DNA of 64,000 nt, from NCBI GenBank assembly GCA_020638065.1, contig JACKJG010000008.1, forward strand, positions 1-64,000, in the 5' to 3' direction. Below, piece after piece: positions 8,143 through 16,815 of this stretch (positions within the stretch are counted from its first letter, which is position 1; each line of letters begins with the position of its first letter). The stretch is from Hyphomicrobiaceae bacterium. GTDB taxonomy: Bacteria > Pseudomonadota > Alphaproteobacteria > Rhizobiales > Devosiaceae. Below the pieces are notes generated by a model. The model saw only the letters and a list, made by a program, of their open reading frames with translations, made no database searches and was not told where the DNA came from. The translations under genes and the position numbers were made by a program.

Positions 8143-9651
8143 CTACATCCCGGCCGAGATGCGGCCTTCGACGGTCGGGGAGACCGAGCCCATCTTGCGG
8201 ATGTAGGCCATCACGTCATTGGCCATGAGCTTGGCGTCGGTCATCGAGAAGAGGACCGGCTTGCCCACGAACATGGAATAGCCGTCGCCGCCGCGCGCCA
8301 TATAGTCGTTTGTCGCCAGCGAGTAGGTTGCGTTCGGATCGAGATCGGCGTCACCGACCTTGACCGAGACAACGCGGGAACCGGGTTCCTTGGCCGGGTC
8401 ATAGACGACCGTCAGTCCGGACACTTGCGGGAAGCGGCCAATGGCCTCAGGCGCGGCCTGCAGGCCGTTTTCGAGCGCCGCGATGATATCGGCGCCGGTG
8501 ACCTCGATCTTCAGCGTCAGGTTGCCGAAGGGCAGCTCGGTCAGAACTTCCTTGCGGGTCAGCTGGTAATTGGCGTCGTACTCACGGTCGGCGCGAATGC
8601 CACCGCCGTTGGTGATCGCCACGTCGGCCTGAACGGCATCGCGCATGGCGTCGGCGATCAGGTTACCGATGGCGGTTTCCTGTGTACGGACCATGGCGCG
8701 GCGGCTATCGAGCGGCGTGGTGACGATGCCGACGGGAACATCAAGTTCCTTGTCGAGTTCGCCCTGAAGGCTTGCGACCTTCTCGGCATAATCGCTCGGC
8801 ACGGCATAGCCGGCCGTATCGATGATGCGATATTCAACGCCCCAGGAGAAATCGCGATCCTCGCCGGTGCCTTCGATTATGGCATCGATGTCGAGCGCCA
8901 CCATCTTGTAGGCATCGGACTGGGCTTCGGCCAGGATCGAGGTGCCGATATCGTAGATGTGCAGGGTGTGGTCGTCACCCGAGAGGATGATGTCGGCCAG
9001 GCCGCTATTGAGCATTTCTTCGTCAAGCTTCACACCGGCATGGGCGACCGCGACGACCAGATCGGCGCCGGCTTCGCGCATCAGGGCTGACTGAGCTTCG
9101 AGCGCCTGCATTGTGCCAGTGATCTGCAGATCACCCGGGCTCGACTTGACCGGCGAATCCTCGGCGGTCAGACCGATGACGCCGACCTTGAGACCGTTGA
9201 AATCGAACATTTCATTGTCGGCAAAACCGGGAATGACCGAACCGTCGGAATTGCGCAGATTGGCCGCGAGTTTTTCGGATTTCAGGTCAGCCATGCGCTG
9301 CATGAACACGTCCTTGCCGAAATCATATTCGTGGTTGCCCGGCACGAAGATGTCGGGGGGTTCCATGTTGAGCAGTTCGATCACATGCTCACCCTTGTCA
9401 AAGCCGGAAAAGAGCGACGGTGAAATCGCATCGCCGGCATGGATGTAGAGCACGTTTTCGTCGTTGGCGCGTTCATCGCGCGCCACGGCCGCTGCGCGCG
9501 AGAATCCGCCGCGTGCATTGTCGACCGCCATTTCGTAGAGGTCGGACACCAGAAGAAGGGTCAGTTTGACCTCTTCGGCGCGTGCGGCAGTCGTTGCTAC
9601 CGACGCGAAGGCGACCGAGCCGAGCAAAAGAGCTTTCAGCTTGTTCGTCAT
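8143..9651 (-). CDS. Periplasmic bifunctional metallophosphatase / 5'-nucleotidase family
   Basis: A 502-residue secreted hydrolase of the UshA/5'-nucleotidase type. A signal peptide (LLLGSVAFASVATTAARA) precedes the calcineurin-like phosphoesterase domain: HAGDAISPS, GNHEYDFGKDVF, AVAHAGVKLDEE and LSGDDHTLHI are the metal-site blocks. The C-terminal 5'-nucleotidase domain has IGNLIADAMRD and TNGGGIRADRE. The first metal motif, usually D-x-H, reads SDLYEM here, so the usual histidine is a tyrosine. Expected role: dephosphorylation of nucleotides or related phosphoesters in the periplasm for phosphate or nucleoside salvage; the real substrate cannot be read from sequence. It is divergent from hemH and has its own terminator. 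Confidence 0.88.
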   Translation of the reverse strand: MTNKLKALLLGSVAFASVATTAARAEEVKLTLLLVSDLYEMAVDNARGGFSRAAAVARDERANDENVLYIHAGDAISPSLFSGFDKGEHVIELLNMEPPDIFVPGNHEYDFGKDVFMQRMADLKSEKLAANLRNSDGSVIPGFADNEMFDFNGLKVGVIGLTAEDSPVKSSPGDLQITGTMQALEAQSALMREAGADLVVAVAHAGVKLDEEMLNSGLADIILSGDDHTLHIYDIGTSILAEAQSDAYKMVALDIDAIIEGTGEDRDFSWGVEYRIIDTAGYAVPSDYAEKVASLQGELDKELDVPVGIVTTPLDSRRAMVRTQETAIGNLIADAMRDAVQADVAITNGGGIRADREYDANYQLTRKEVLTELPFGNLTLKIEVTGADIIAALENGLQAAPEAIGRFPQVSGLTVVYDPAKEPGSRVVSVKVGDADLDPNATYSLATNDYMARGGDGYSMFVGKPVLFSMTDAKLMANDVMAYIRKMGSVSPTVEGRISAGM

Positions 9652-9846
9652 TTGAGCCTCACCAGTTGGGTTGATTACGCCCTCGAGCGTATAGGCAGCT
9701 TAGATGACAGTTTTGCCAACGCAAGGCTCTTGTTGACCTTTTGCAAGGAGCGGCAAGGTTTCCGGCCCGCCAGACGCCCGGCAACGGTCTTGTGTCGCGG
9801 CGTGGTTCGATTAAGTTGCGCCGGTTCCTGTAGCTGATTGCGTGTA

Positions 9847-10884
9847 ATGCCTTCGATCCCTTCCATTCCGAAAAAGCCATCCGATCACCCCGCCGTCCCG
9901 CCGCGCAAGGTCGGCGTGCTGCTGCTCAATCTGGGCACGCCTGACGACACGGATTTCTGGTCGATGCGGCGCTATCTCAAGGAATTCCTGTGGGACAAAC
10001 GAGTCATTGAAACGCCCCGGATCGTCTGGTGGCTGGTGCTCAATCTGATCATCCTCAACACCAGGCCGCAAAAGAGCGGGGCGACCTATCGCAAGATCTG
10101 GGATTACGAAAAAGGCGACAGCCCGCTGCGTCTGATTGCGAAATCGCAGGCGGAAAAGCTCGCCAAGCGCTTTGCCGGGTCCGAGGTGATCGTCGATTTT
10201 GCCATGCGCTATGGCAATCCCTCGACCGAAGCCAAAATCAAGGCTCTCAAGGAACAGGGTTGCGACCGGATCCTGCTGTTTCCGCTCTATCCGCAATATT
10301 CGGCGCCCACCACGGCTACGGCGAACGACAAGGCCTTCGACGTGCTCAAGAGCATGCGCTGGCAACCGGCGGTGCGCACCGTGCCGGCCTATTTCGACGA
10401 TCCGGCCTATATCAAGGCACTGGCGGCCAGTGTGTCGGCACAATTGGCCGGGCTCGATTTCGAGCCGGAAAAGATCGTCACCTCCTATCACGGCATGCCG
10501 CAATCCTATCTCGAGGCCGGCGATCCCTATCATTGCCAATGCATCAAGACGACGCGGCTTCTGGCCTTGGAAATGGGGCTTGAACCAGAGCGTTTCATTG
10601 TCAGTTTCCAGTCGCGCTTCGGACCGGATGAGTGGCTGAAACCCTATACCGACGAAACACTCGCCGCGCTGCCGGGACAGGGCGTGCACAGAATCGCAAT
10701 TCTTGCCCCTGCCTTTTCCGTTGATTGCCTCGAAACACTGGAAGAAATCGCCATGGAAGGCCGCGAGACCTTCATGGAAGCGGGCGGGGACAAATATGCC
10801 TATCTGTCATGTCTGAATGATAGCGACGATGGCATGGCGGTGATTGAAGCGATCGCCCGCAAGGAGCTTTCCGGATGGGTCTGA
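9847..10884 (+). CDS. hemH: Ferrochelatase
   Basis: Inserts Fe2+ into protoporphyrin IX in the last step of haem synthesis. About 345 residues. Family blocks: KVGVLLLNLGTPDDTDFW, the PQKSGATYRKIW segment, the catalytic histidine in SYHGMPQSYLEAGDPYHCQC (about residue 215), SFQSRFGPDEWLKPYT, and the acidic site APAFSVDCLETLEEI. The ATG at 9847 is taken as start; a TTG at 9838 in the same frame is an alternative and neither has a clear Shine-Dalgarno. It is a single gene, divergent from the nucleotidase. Confidence 0.95.
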   Translation: MPSIPSIPKKPSDHPAVPPRKVGVLLLNLGTPDDTDFWSMRRYLKEFLWDKRVIETPRIVWWLVLNLIILNTRPQKSGATYRKIWDYEKGDSPLRLIAKSQAEKLAKRFAGSEVIVDFAMRYGNPSTEAKIKALKEQGCDRILLFPLYPQYSAPTTATANDKAFDVLKSMRWQPAVRTVPAYFDDPAYIKALAASVSAQLAGLDFEPEKIVTSYHGMPQSYLEAGDPYHCQCIKTTRLLALEMGLEPERFIVSFQSRFGPDEWLKPYTDETLAALPGQGVHRIAILAPAFSVDCLETLEEIAMEGRETFMEAGGDKYAYLSCLNDSDDGMAVIEAIARKELSGWV

Positions 10885-10957
10885 CACAGGCCCTGCAATT
10901 GCCAAGGCTTTGAAGCACACCTAAATAGAGAATCATCTCGAATCCCGGAGGACAGAC

Positions 10958-11914
10958 ATGGACGGGTTGAGCATTACACTGATCGCAATCGGCGTTCTTC
11001 TAATTCTGGTTGTGTTTGCCGGCGCCAAGATCGTGCCGCAGGGCTACAATTTCACAGTCGAACGATTTGGCCGCTACACGCGGACGCTCAAGCCCGGGCT
11101 CAGCCTCATCGTGCCGTTCATCGATGGCATCGGCAAGAAGCTGAACATGATGGAACAGGTGCTTGACGTTCCGCACCAGGAGGTCATCACCCGCGACAAC
11201 GCTACGGTTACGGTCAATGGCATCACCTTCTATCAGGTGATTGACGCGGCTTCGGCAGCCTATGAAGTGTCGGGCCTCGAGAACGCCATCCTCAACCTGA
11301 CCATGACCAATATCCGCACGGTGATGGGGTCGATGGACCTCGACGAGCTTCTGTCGAACCGCGACGAGATCAATGCGCGTCTGCTGCGCGTCGTCGACGC
11401 GGCGGTAGAGCCCTGGGGCGTCAAGGCATCGCGCATCGAGATCAAGGATATCGATCCGCCCAAGGATCTCGTCGATTCCATGGCCCGGCAGATGAAAGCC
11501 GAGCGCGACAAGCGCGCGACGATTCTCGAAGCAGAGGGCCGGCGTCAGGCTGCCATTCTCGAAGCGGAAGGTCTGAAACAGTCGCAGGTTCTCGAGGCCG
11601 AAGGCCGGCGGGAAGCCGCCTTCCGTGACGCGGAGGCGCGCGAACGCCAAGCGGAGGCCGAAGCGAATGCAACGGCGGTGGTCTCCAAGGCGATTTCCGA
11701 AGGTGACGTGCAGGCGATCAATTACTTCGTGGCCAACAATTACGTCAAAGCGCTCGAAAGCATCGCGCGGTCGCCGAACCAGAAGCTGGTTCTGATGCCG
11801 CTTGAGGCCTCCAACGTGATCGGCGCCATCGGCGGCATCGCCGAACTGGCCAAGGACGCGCTGGACAACCAATCCACGCGCCGCGGCGGCTCGGGCCGCC
11901 CGCCCAGCACCTGA
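10958..11914 (+). CDS. Stomatin-like SPFH/Band 7 membrane protein (paraslipin)
   Basis: A 318-residue SPFH protein: one N-terminal membrane helix (LIAIGVLLILVVFAG), the SPFH domain (VPQGYNFTVERFGRYTRTL, then VLDVPHQEVITRDNATVTVN), and a coiled-coil of repeated AEG(R/L) units (ILEAEGRRQAAILEAEGLKQ and onward) typical of the QmcA/slipin group, which forms ring-like scaffolds in the inner membrane. A strong Shine-Dalgarno GGAGGA lies 6 bases before ATG 10958. It is followed after 27 bases by an NfeD gene, the standard partner, so the pair works together in membrane organisation or quality control. Confidence 0.92.
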   Translation: MDGLSITLIAIGVLLILVVFAGAKIVPQGYNFTVERFGRYTRTLKPGLSLIVPFIDGIGKKLNMMEQVLDVPHQEVITRDNATVTVNGITFYQVIDAASAAYEVSGLENAILNLTMTNIRTVMGSMDLDELLSNRDEINARLLRVVDAAVEPWGVKASRIEIKDIDPPKDLVDSMARQMKAERDKRATILEAEGRRQAAILEAEGLKQSQVLEAEGRREAAFRDAEARERQAEAEANATAVVSKAISEGDVQAINYFVANNYVKALESIARSPNQKLVLMPLEASNVIGAIGGIAELAKDALDNQSTRRGGSGRPPST

Positions 11915-11941
11915 TCGCGGTGAGACGAGGGAGCGCGGATC

Positions 11942-12418
11942 ATGGATCTGATCAATCTGATCGCTGAATATGGCGGCTGGTCGTGGCTGGTGGCGGGTGT
12001 GCTGCTGCTGGCGCTCGAACTTGTCGTGCCCGGCGGCGTGTTCGTTTGGTTCGGCATGGCCGGGATCATAACGGGCGTGTTCTCGTTCGTTGTCCCGTCC
12101 GACTGGCCACTGCAATGGGCGGTATTCGGCGTTCTGAGCATCGGCGGTTTGGCGGGATGGCTGGCACTGCGCAAGCGCATGCCGGTCACGAGCGACCGCC
12201 CGCATCTCAATCAGCGGGCGGCCCGGCTTGTGGGGCAACGCGGATTTCTGAGCGAGCCGATCGTTGGGCAAATCGGGCGTATGGAGCTCGGTGAAAGCGT
12301 CTGGCGCGTTACCGGGCCCGAATTGCCGGCAGGACACCTGGTCGAAGTGACCGGCTTCAAGGGCAACCTGCTCGAGGTCAAGTCAGCGAACGACGAAGGC
12401 CGGGTGGAAGTCGCCTAG
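11942..12418 (+). CDS. NfeD-family membrane protein
   Basis: A 158-residue short NfeD protein. Three hydrophobic helices (WLVAGVLLLALELVV, GVFVWFGMAGIITGVFSFVV, WAVFGVLSIGGLAGWLAL) are followed by a soluble C-terminal OB-fold domain (LVGQRGFLSEPIVGQIGRME to VTGFKGNLLEVKSA). NfeD proteins partner SPFH proteins, and here the SPFH gene is directly upstream. Its stop overlaps the stop of the convergent motB by 4 bases through a shared CTAG. Confidence 0.9.
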   Translation: MDLINLIAEYGGWSWLVAGVLLLALELVVPGGVFVWFGMAGIITGVFSFVVPSDWPLQWAVFGVLSIGGLAGWLALRKRMPVTSDRPHLNQRAARLVGQRGFLSEPIVGQIGRMELGESVWRVTGPELPAGHLVEVTGFKGNLLEVKSANDEGRVEVA

Positions 12419-13272
12419 AGCTTGAGTTCCGGAGGAACCGGCGGGTCTTCCTTCATCACCAGGATCGAGACGCGCTGGTTGGCGCTGAGATAGGGGTTGT
12501 TGGGGAAGAACGGTTCCGCATCGGCCCGTCCGACCACGGAATGGATCTTGTCGGGGCTGAGGCCGAATTCCTCGAGAATGTTGCGCACCACGTTGGCGCG
12601 ATCGGATGACAGCTCCCATGGCCCGTAGCGCGGGTTGGGATAGGTCGCACCGGCCGCGGTGTGGCCGGTAATGCGGATCTGGTTGGGCAGCTTGTCGAGA
12701 ACTGGCGCGATGGCCGCGATGGCCTTGCGCGTGATCTCATAAGGGTATTTCGAGTTTTCGGGGAACATCGGCCGGCCCTCCTGGTCGGCGATCACGATGT
12801 TCAGGCCCTCATTGGTCTCCTGGACAATCAGATTGTCGGAAACCGACGTGATGTCCGGCAGGTCCTGCCAGGCCTGTTTCAGGGTCGCCGCGGCCAGCGA
12901 GAAATGGTTGGGCAGTTCGACATTGTTTTTCTCGATGTCGTAGGTGTTGGCCTCGGGTCCCTGTTTTTCCGCGCTGTCGTGACTTTCGGAGGCGAAATCG
13001 GTGTCATTTGTGGTTTCGTTCTGGGCCAGTTCCTTGACGTAATCACGCTGCGGATTGCCGTCGCGCTCGACAATGCCGGCCTTGGCCTGCTCTTCGATGA
13101 CGCCGAAGGCTTCCTTGACCGAACCAGCGACAACCTGGAGCTTTTCCTTGTCCTGGATCGAGAAGGAAATCAGCAGCACGAAAAAGCACACCAGAATGGA
13201 CATGAGGTCCGCAAAGGTGACCAGCCATTCCGGGATGTCGCTTCCGCCAGCCGCTTTTTCCTTGGTTGCCAT
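12415..13272 (-). CDS. motB: Flagellar-type stator protein MotB (OmpA-domain)
   Basis: A 285-residue MotB-like protein. The N-terminal membrane helix contains the essential proton/sodium-carrying aspartate, Asp22, in WLVTFADLMSILVCFFVLL. A long periplasmic linker (about residues 45-150, rich in Asp/Asn/Glu) leads to a C-terminal OmpA-like peptidoglycan-binding domain (IRITGHTAAGATYPNPRYG, ELSSDRANVVRNIL, ADAEPFFPNNPYLSANQRVS). It follows motA after 24 bases on the same strand. No other flagellar gene is in the window, so this could drive flagellar rotation from a separate locus or energise another envelope process. Confidence 0.88.
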   Translation of the reverse strand: MATKEKAAGGSDIPEWLVTFADLMSILVCFFVLLISFSIQDKEKLQVVAGSVKEAFGVIEEQAKAGIVERDGNPQRDYVKELAQNETTNDTDFASESHDSAEKQGPEANTYDIEKNNVELPNHFSLAAATLKQAWQDLPDITSVSDNLIVQETNEGLNIVIADQEGRPMFPENSKYPYEITRKAIAAIAPVLDKLPNQIRITGHTAAGATYPNPRYGPWELSSDRANVVRNILEEFGLSPDKIHSVVGRADAEPFFPNNPYLSANQRVSILVMKEDPPVPPELKL

Positions 13273-13296
13273 GGTGCGTCGGTCTCAGTCTTTCGG

Positions 13297-14073
13297 TCAG
13301 GCCGCTTCGGCCTCGGACAGGAGTTTTGCCTGCTGGCTTTCCGGCATGTAGGCAACGAGCATTTCCTTGATCAGGGCCGGGCTCTTGCCGTCGCGCACGG
13401 CCATGATGCCGTCAATGATCAGGGTCTGGTTGACTTCCTCGACGCCCTCCTTGGCAGCGAGCTTGTCGGCGATCGGCAAGCAGATCAGGTTGGCGACAAC
13501 GGCACCGTAGAGGGTGGTGAGAAGCGCAATGGCCATGGCCGGGCCGATGGCGGACGGATCATCCATGTTGGCCAGCATCTGCACCAGGCCAACCAGAGTG
13601 CCGATCATGCCGAAGGCCGGGGCGGCGTCCCCGAGCGATTTGAAGACTCGTCGGCCTTCCTGAAGCCGGGTGAGATATTGGTCACGGGCCAGCTCCATCG
13701 AGTCGCGAATAAAGGACGGGTCGTACCCGTCCGCGATCATCTGGGCGCCCTTCTTGAGGTTGGGTTCGTCCAGTTCCACTCCTTCAAGTCCGAGCGGACC
13801 GGATTTGCGGACAATATCGCCCATTTCGACCACGGAATCGATGATGTCGCGCGGTTCGGCTTTCTTGTGCGTGAAGGCGACTTTGCCGCCGGTCACCATC
13901 GCGCTCATGACGCCGGATAGCGGGAAACGGATGAGCGTTGCGGCAATGCCGCCGCCAATCACGATCAGGATCGAGCCCATATCGATGAACTGGCTGAACG
14001 AGCCGCCCATCATGATCGCGTAGACAATGAAACCGGCGCCCAAAAGCATGCCCAAAATGGTGGCGAGATCCAC
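13297..14073 (-). CDS. motA: Stator protein MotA (short, PomA-like type)
   Basis: A 258-residue MotA/PomA-like channel protein. The GTG start at 14073 gives the expected N-terminus VDLATILGMLLGAGFIVYAI; a longer frame reaches 14133 but adds residues unlike the family. Four membrane helices are visible, with the large cytoplasmic loop (EARD-type segment RDSMELARDQYLTRLQEG) and the conserved proline in GDAAPAFGMIGTLVGLVQML. It forms the ion channel with MotB. The length is closer to the PomA/Bacillus MotA class than to the ~290-residue rhizobial flagellar MotA. Confidence 0.87.
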   Translation of the reverse strand: MDLATILGMLLGAGFIVYAIMMGGSFSQFIDMGSILIVIGGGIAATLIRFPLSGVMSAMVTGGKVAFTHKKAEPRDIIDSVVEMGDIVRKSGPLGLEGVELDEPNLKKGAQMIADGYDPSFIRDSMELARDQYLTRLQEGRRVFKSLGDAAPAFGMIGTLVGLVQMLANMDDPSAIGPAMAIALLTTLYGAVVANLICLPIADKLAAKEGVEEVNQTLIIDGIMAVRDGKSPALIKEMLVAYMPESQQAKLLSEAEAA

Positions 14074-14193
14074 GATGCACCCCGAAATCTTCTTGAAACG
14101 ATCGTTGCGCGCAGAATGCCGCGACGACGGCAAATTTGGCGTTAAGCAGCGTGGTAAACGGGGCGTTAAACCCGGGCATCTGGAAAGGGTTGA

Positions 14194-14201
14194 TTAACCA
14201 T
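14194..14201. promoter_or_regulatory. Possible CtrA half-site (TTAACCAT)
   Basis: TTAACCAT, the core CtrA half-site in alphaproteobacteria, lies in the gap between divergent motA and the outer-membrane gene. CtrA controls motility genes in this group. There is no clean second half-site at the standard spacing, and an 8-mer alone is weak evidence. Confidence 0.25.
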
Positions 14202-14248
14202 AAAATGTCAGAGTCTTAAGAGTCGCTTTACCACTCGGATGGGTTTTC

Positions 14249-15844
14249 GTGTTTCCGGTTCCGTCAGCAGAGCGTTTTGGGCTGCGCCGCGGAATTGCCG
14301 GCGCAATCGGCCTTGCCGTGCTCGCCGCAACCGGTCCGGCTTTGGGCTTCGATCACAACTCATTTGGGGATGGATCGCAGACCAACAACCCGATGTTGTC
14401 GTCGCATTTCACGTTGCCACAGTCTGTGAGCGTATCTCCACCGGCGCCGGTCGCCGCGACCATGCCGGTGCCCGCCCCGCAAGTTGCCTTGCCGCCGGCA
14501 AGCATGGCCCCGCCGGCCCCGCAAATGGTGTTGCTCGCCCCCTATGTGGTCGAAAGTGATCCGGCGCCGATGCGACCTCCGGCTCCGACGCCAGCGCCAA
14601 TCACTTCGGAACCGTTGCAGCTTGAAAGCGGGCACCCGGCCCAATGGATTGCCCGTCCGCCGCAACCTCAAAATGTTGCGGTGCCGATTCAGCAGAATAG
14701 TGCGCTGGACCTGCCGCCGGTGGGTGAACTCGGCGGCTTCGACTATGTTCACCCGCCGGTCAATATCGACTGGAGCGTGGGTCTGAAGGGCTCCTATGCC
14801 ATGGGCACGATGAAGACCCAGCACAGCGTGGTGCTGACGCCCGAGGTCACACTCGACTATGGCGGCGACCGCATGGATATCAGTGGCAATGCTAGCCTGG
14901 AGGGTGTCGTCTCCGATCAGCAATTGGTGCGGGTGGATCAGCTCAGTTCCGGCCTCGATGTAGCCTATGCGCTCGATCCGGTGACCAGCGCGAGCCTTTC
15001 GGCCGCGTTCGACGTTTCTCAGGAAGCCGCGAATGCGCCGGGGGTGCCGAGCAATGTGAAGGTAATGCCCATTGTTTTTGAAGGATCGCTCAGCGCCGGC
15101 ATCGACCGGCAGTTCGGCCAATTGGGTTTAGGGCTGAGCGGCGATCTTGGGCGCACAGACGTGACCAAAACCTATTTGCAGGGCGGCAAGGTCGAGAACA
15201 ATGCCGATCAATCGTTCTTCAGCGGCGGTGCCAATCTGCGCGCATCGTACCAGGTCACGCCCATTCTGGCGCCTTTTGTCGAGGCCGGCATTGGCCGCGA
15301 TGTCTATGACAAGGCACCAAAATTGACTGGCATGAAACTTGACCAGACGAACTACGCGTTACGTGTGGGCCTTGCCGCGCAATGGCAGGACTCGTTCTCG
15401 ATCGAGGCGTCGACGGGCTATACCTGGGCCTATTTCGACGATCCGGGCCTGACCGATATCGGCACGCAGACCTTTGCTCTCTCGGTCGATTATGCTCCGC
15501 CACAAGGCGTGACGGCGGGGTTGGGCTTTTCCACCACGATCAATCCCGGCGATCCGGACAATGGCACGGTCGCGTCGGTCGATTATGCGATCGATGGCAA
15601 TGTCGGGGTTCAACTAAACAGCCAGATCGGGGTCGAAGCAGACTTCACCGCGGGCTGGACCGCGCCGGTTTCGGGATTACCCGGCGATTTCAACTATTCG
15701 GCGGGGCTCGGCGCGAGCTTCCAGTTTAATCGCTACACGGCGCTGACCGCAGATTATGCGTATAAGGCCGTCGATCGGGCGAGCGGCCCGCTTCTGTATT
15801 CCCACACGCTCTCGGCGGGTATCAGCGTTTCGCGGCCCGAATGA
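14249..15844 (+). CDS. Outer-membrane beta-barrel protein
   Basis: A 531-residue exported protein. After a signal peptide (IAGAIGLAVLAATGPALG) comes a Pro/Ala-rich low-complexity region (about residues 55-145, APVAATMPVPAPQVALPPAS-like), then about 350 residues of alternating amphipathic strands ending in phenylalanine/aromatic-rich segments (FNRYTALTADYAYKAVD, then SHTLSAGISVSRPE), typical of outer-membrane barrels of the rhizobial BBP2-like type. The Pro-rich part may span the periplasm or be surface linker. The start is GTG 14249; an out-of-frame ATG lies at 14239. The end overlaps the convergent galU by 23 bases. No specific substrate or role can be assigned. Confidence 0.75.
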   Translation: MFPVPSAERFGLRRGIAGAIGLAVLAATGPALGFDHNSFGDGSQTNNPMLSSHFTLPQSVSVSPPAPVAATMPVPAPQVALPPASMAPPAPQMVLLAPYVVESDPAPMRPPAPTPAPITSEPLQLESGHPAQWIARPPQPQNVAVPIQQNSALDLPPVGELGGFDYVHPPVNIDWSVGLKGSYAMGTMKTQHSVVLTPEVTLDYGGDRMDISGNASLEGVVSDQQLVRVDQLSSGLDVAYALDPVTSASLSAAFDVSQEAANAPGVPSNVKVMPIVFEGSLSAGIDRQFGQLGLGLSGDLGRTDVTKTYLQGGKVENNADQSFFSGGANLRASYQVTPILAPFVEAGIGRDVYDKAPKLTGMKLDQTNYALRVGLAAQWQDSFSIEASTGYTWAYFDDPGLTDIGTQTFALSVDYAPPQGVTAGLGFSTTINPGDPDNGTVASVDYAIDGNVGVQLNSQIGVEADFTAGWTAPVSGLPGDFNYSAGLGASFQFNRYTALTADYAYKAVDRASGPLLYSHTLSAGISVSRPE

Positions 15845-16706
15845 TCTGATGGAGTTCCTGCAGGAATTCAGCCGAGAGATCCGGCCGATCAAGCGCGAAT
15901 GCGGCATTGGCGCTGAGGAAACCGATTTTCGAACCGCAGTCGAAAACCCGGCCTTCATATTTGACGCCCGTAAAGCGCTGCTGGCCCATCAGCGCCTGCA
16001 TCGCATCAGTGATCTGGATTTCGCCGCCGGCCCCGCGGGGCTGGTTTTCGATCAGCTTGAAGATTTCGGGCTGCAGGATGTAGCGGCCGGAAATGATGAG
16101 ATTGGAGGGTGCATCCTTGGGTTCCGGCTTTTCGACCATTTCGGTGATTTCGAAGGCCTCGTCGGGTCCATCGCCGCGACCGACGATGCCGTAGGATGAG
16201 ACTTCCGCGGGATCGACTTCTTCGACCGCGACCACGTTGCCGCCGTGCTGTTCGTAGGCCTTGACCATCTGGCTGAGCACACCCGGCTGGGCCTTGAAGA
16301 TCATGTCCGGCAGCAGAAGCGCGAAGGGTTCGTTTCCGACCAGCTGGCGCGCGCACCACACGGCATGCCCGAGGCCCAAAGGTTCCTGCTGGCGGGTGAA
16401 ACTGGTCTTTCCCGGCTCCGGCAGATCGGTTTGCAGCAATTCGAGGGCCTCGGTCTTGCCGCGCTGTTCAAGGGTGTGTTCAAGTTCGAACTGCCGGTCG
16501 AAATGATCCTCGATAACCGCCTTGTTGCGCCCGGTGACAAAGACAAAATGCTCGATGCCGGCTTCCTTGGCTTCATCAACCGCATATTGAATGATCGGGC
16601 GATCCACGACCGTCAGCATTTCCTTGGGCATGGCCTTGGTTGCCGGCAGGAAGCGAGTGCCGAGTCCGGCCACGGGAAATACGGCGACACGGAGTTTTGC
16701 GGTCAT
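15822..16706 (-). CDS. galU: UTP-glucose-1-phosphate uridylyltransferase
   Basis: Makes UDP-glucose for exopolysaccharide, LPS and osmoregulated glucans. About 294 residues from ATG 16706. Nucleotide-binding signature VFPVAGLGTRFLPATKAMPKEM, then VDRPIIQYAVDEAKEAGIEH, LGLGHAVWCAR, LLPDMIF and EITEMVEKPEP are all GalU blocks. It is divergent from galE, whose product interconverts UDP-glucose and UDP-galactose, and shares its upstream region. The 3' end overlaps the convergent barrel gene. Confidence 0.95.
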   Translation of the reverse strand: MTAKLRVAVFPVAGLGTRFLPATKAMPKEMLTVVDRPIIQYAVDEAKEAGIEHFVFVTGRNKAVIEDHFDRQFELEHTLEQRGKTEALELLQTDLPEPGKTSFTRQQEPLGLGHAVWCARQLVGNEPFALLLPDMIFKAQPGVLSQMVKAYEQHGGNVVAVEEVDPAEVSSYGIVGRGDGPDEAFEITEMVEKPEPKDAPSNLIISGRYILQPEIFKLIENQPRGAGGEIQITDAMQALMGQQRFTGVKYEGRVFDCGSKIGFLSANAAFALDRPDLSAEFLQELHQIIRAAKR

Positions 16707-16815
16707 TGTCTGGATACCTATTGCTGCTAGAAGGCGCATGGATGCACGCTGCGAGCGTGTTTACATACAAGAACCGGCCCAGTTCAACCTCTTGTGGTGG
16801 ACGAAAGGAGCGCAA

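Noticed and set aside
11000..12337. 445-residue minus-strand frame opposite the SPFH and NfeD genes
   Set aside because: Both plus-strand genes have strong ribosome sites and family motifs; the antisense frame has neither.
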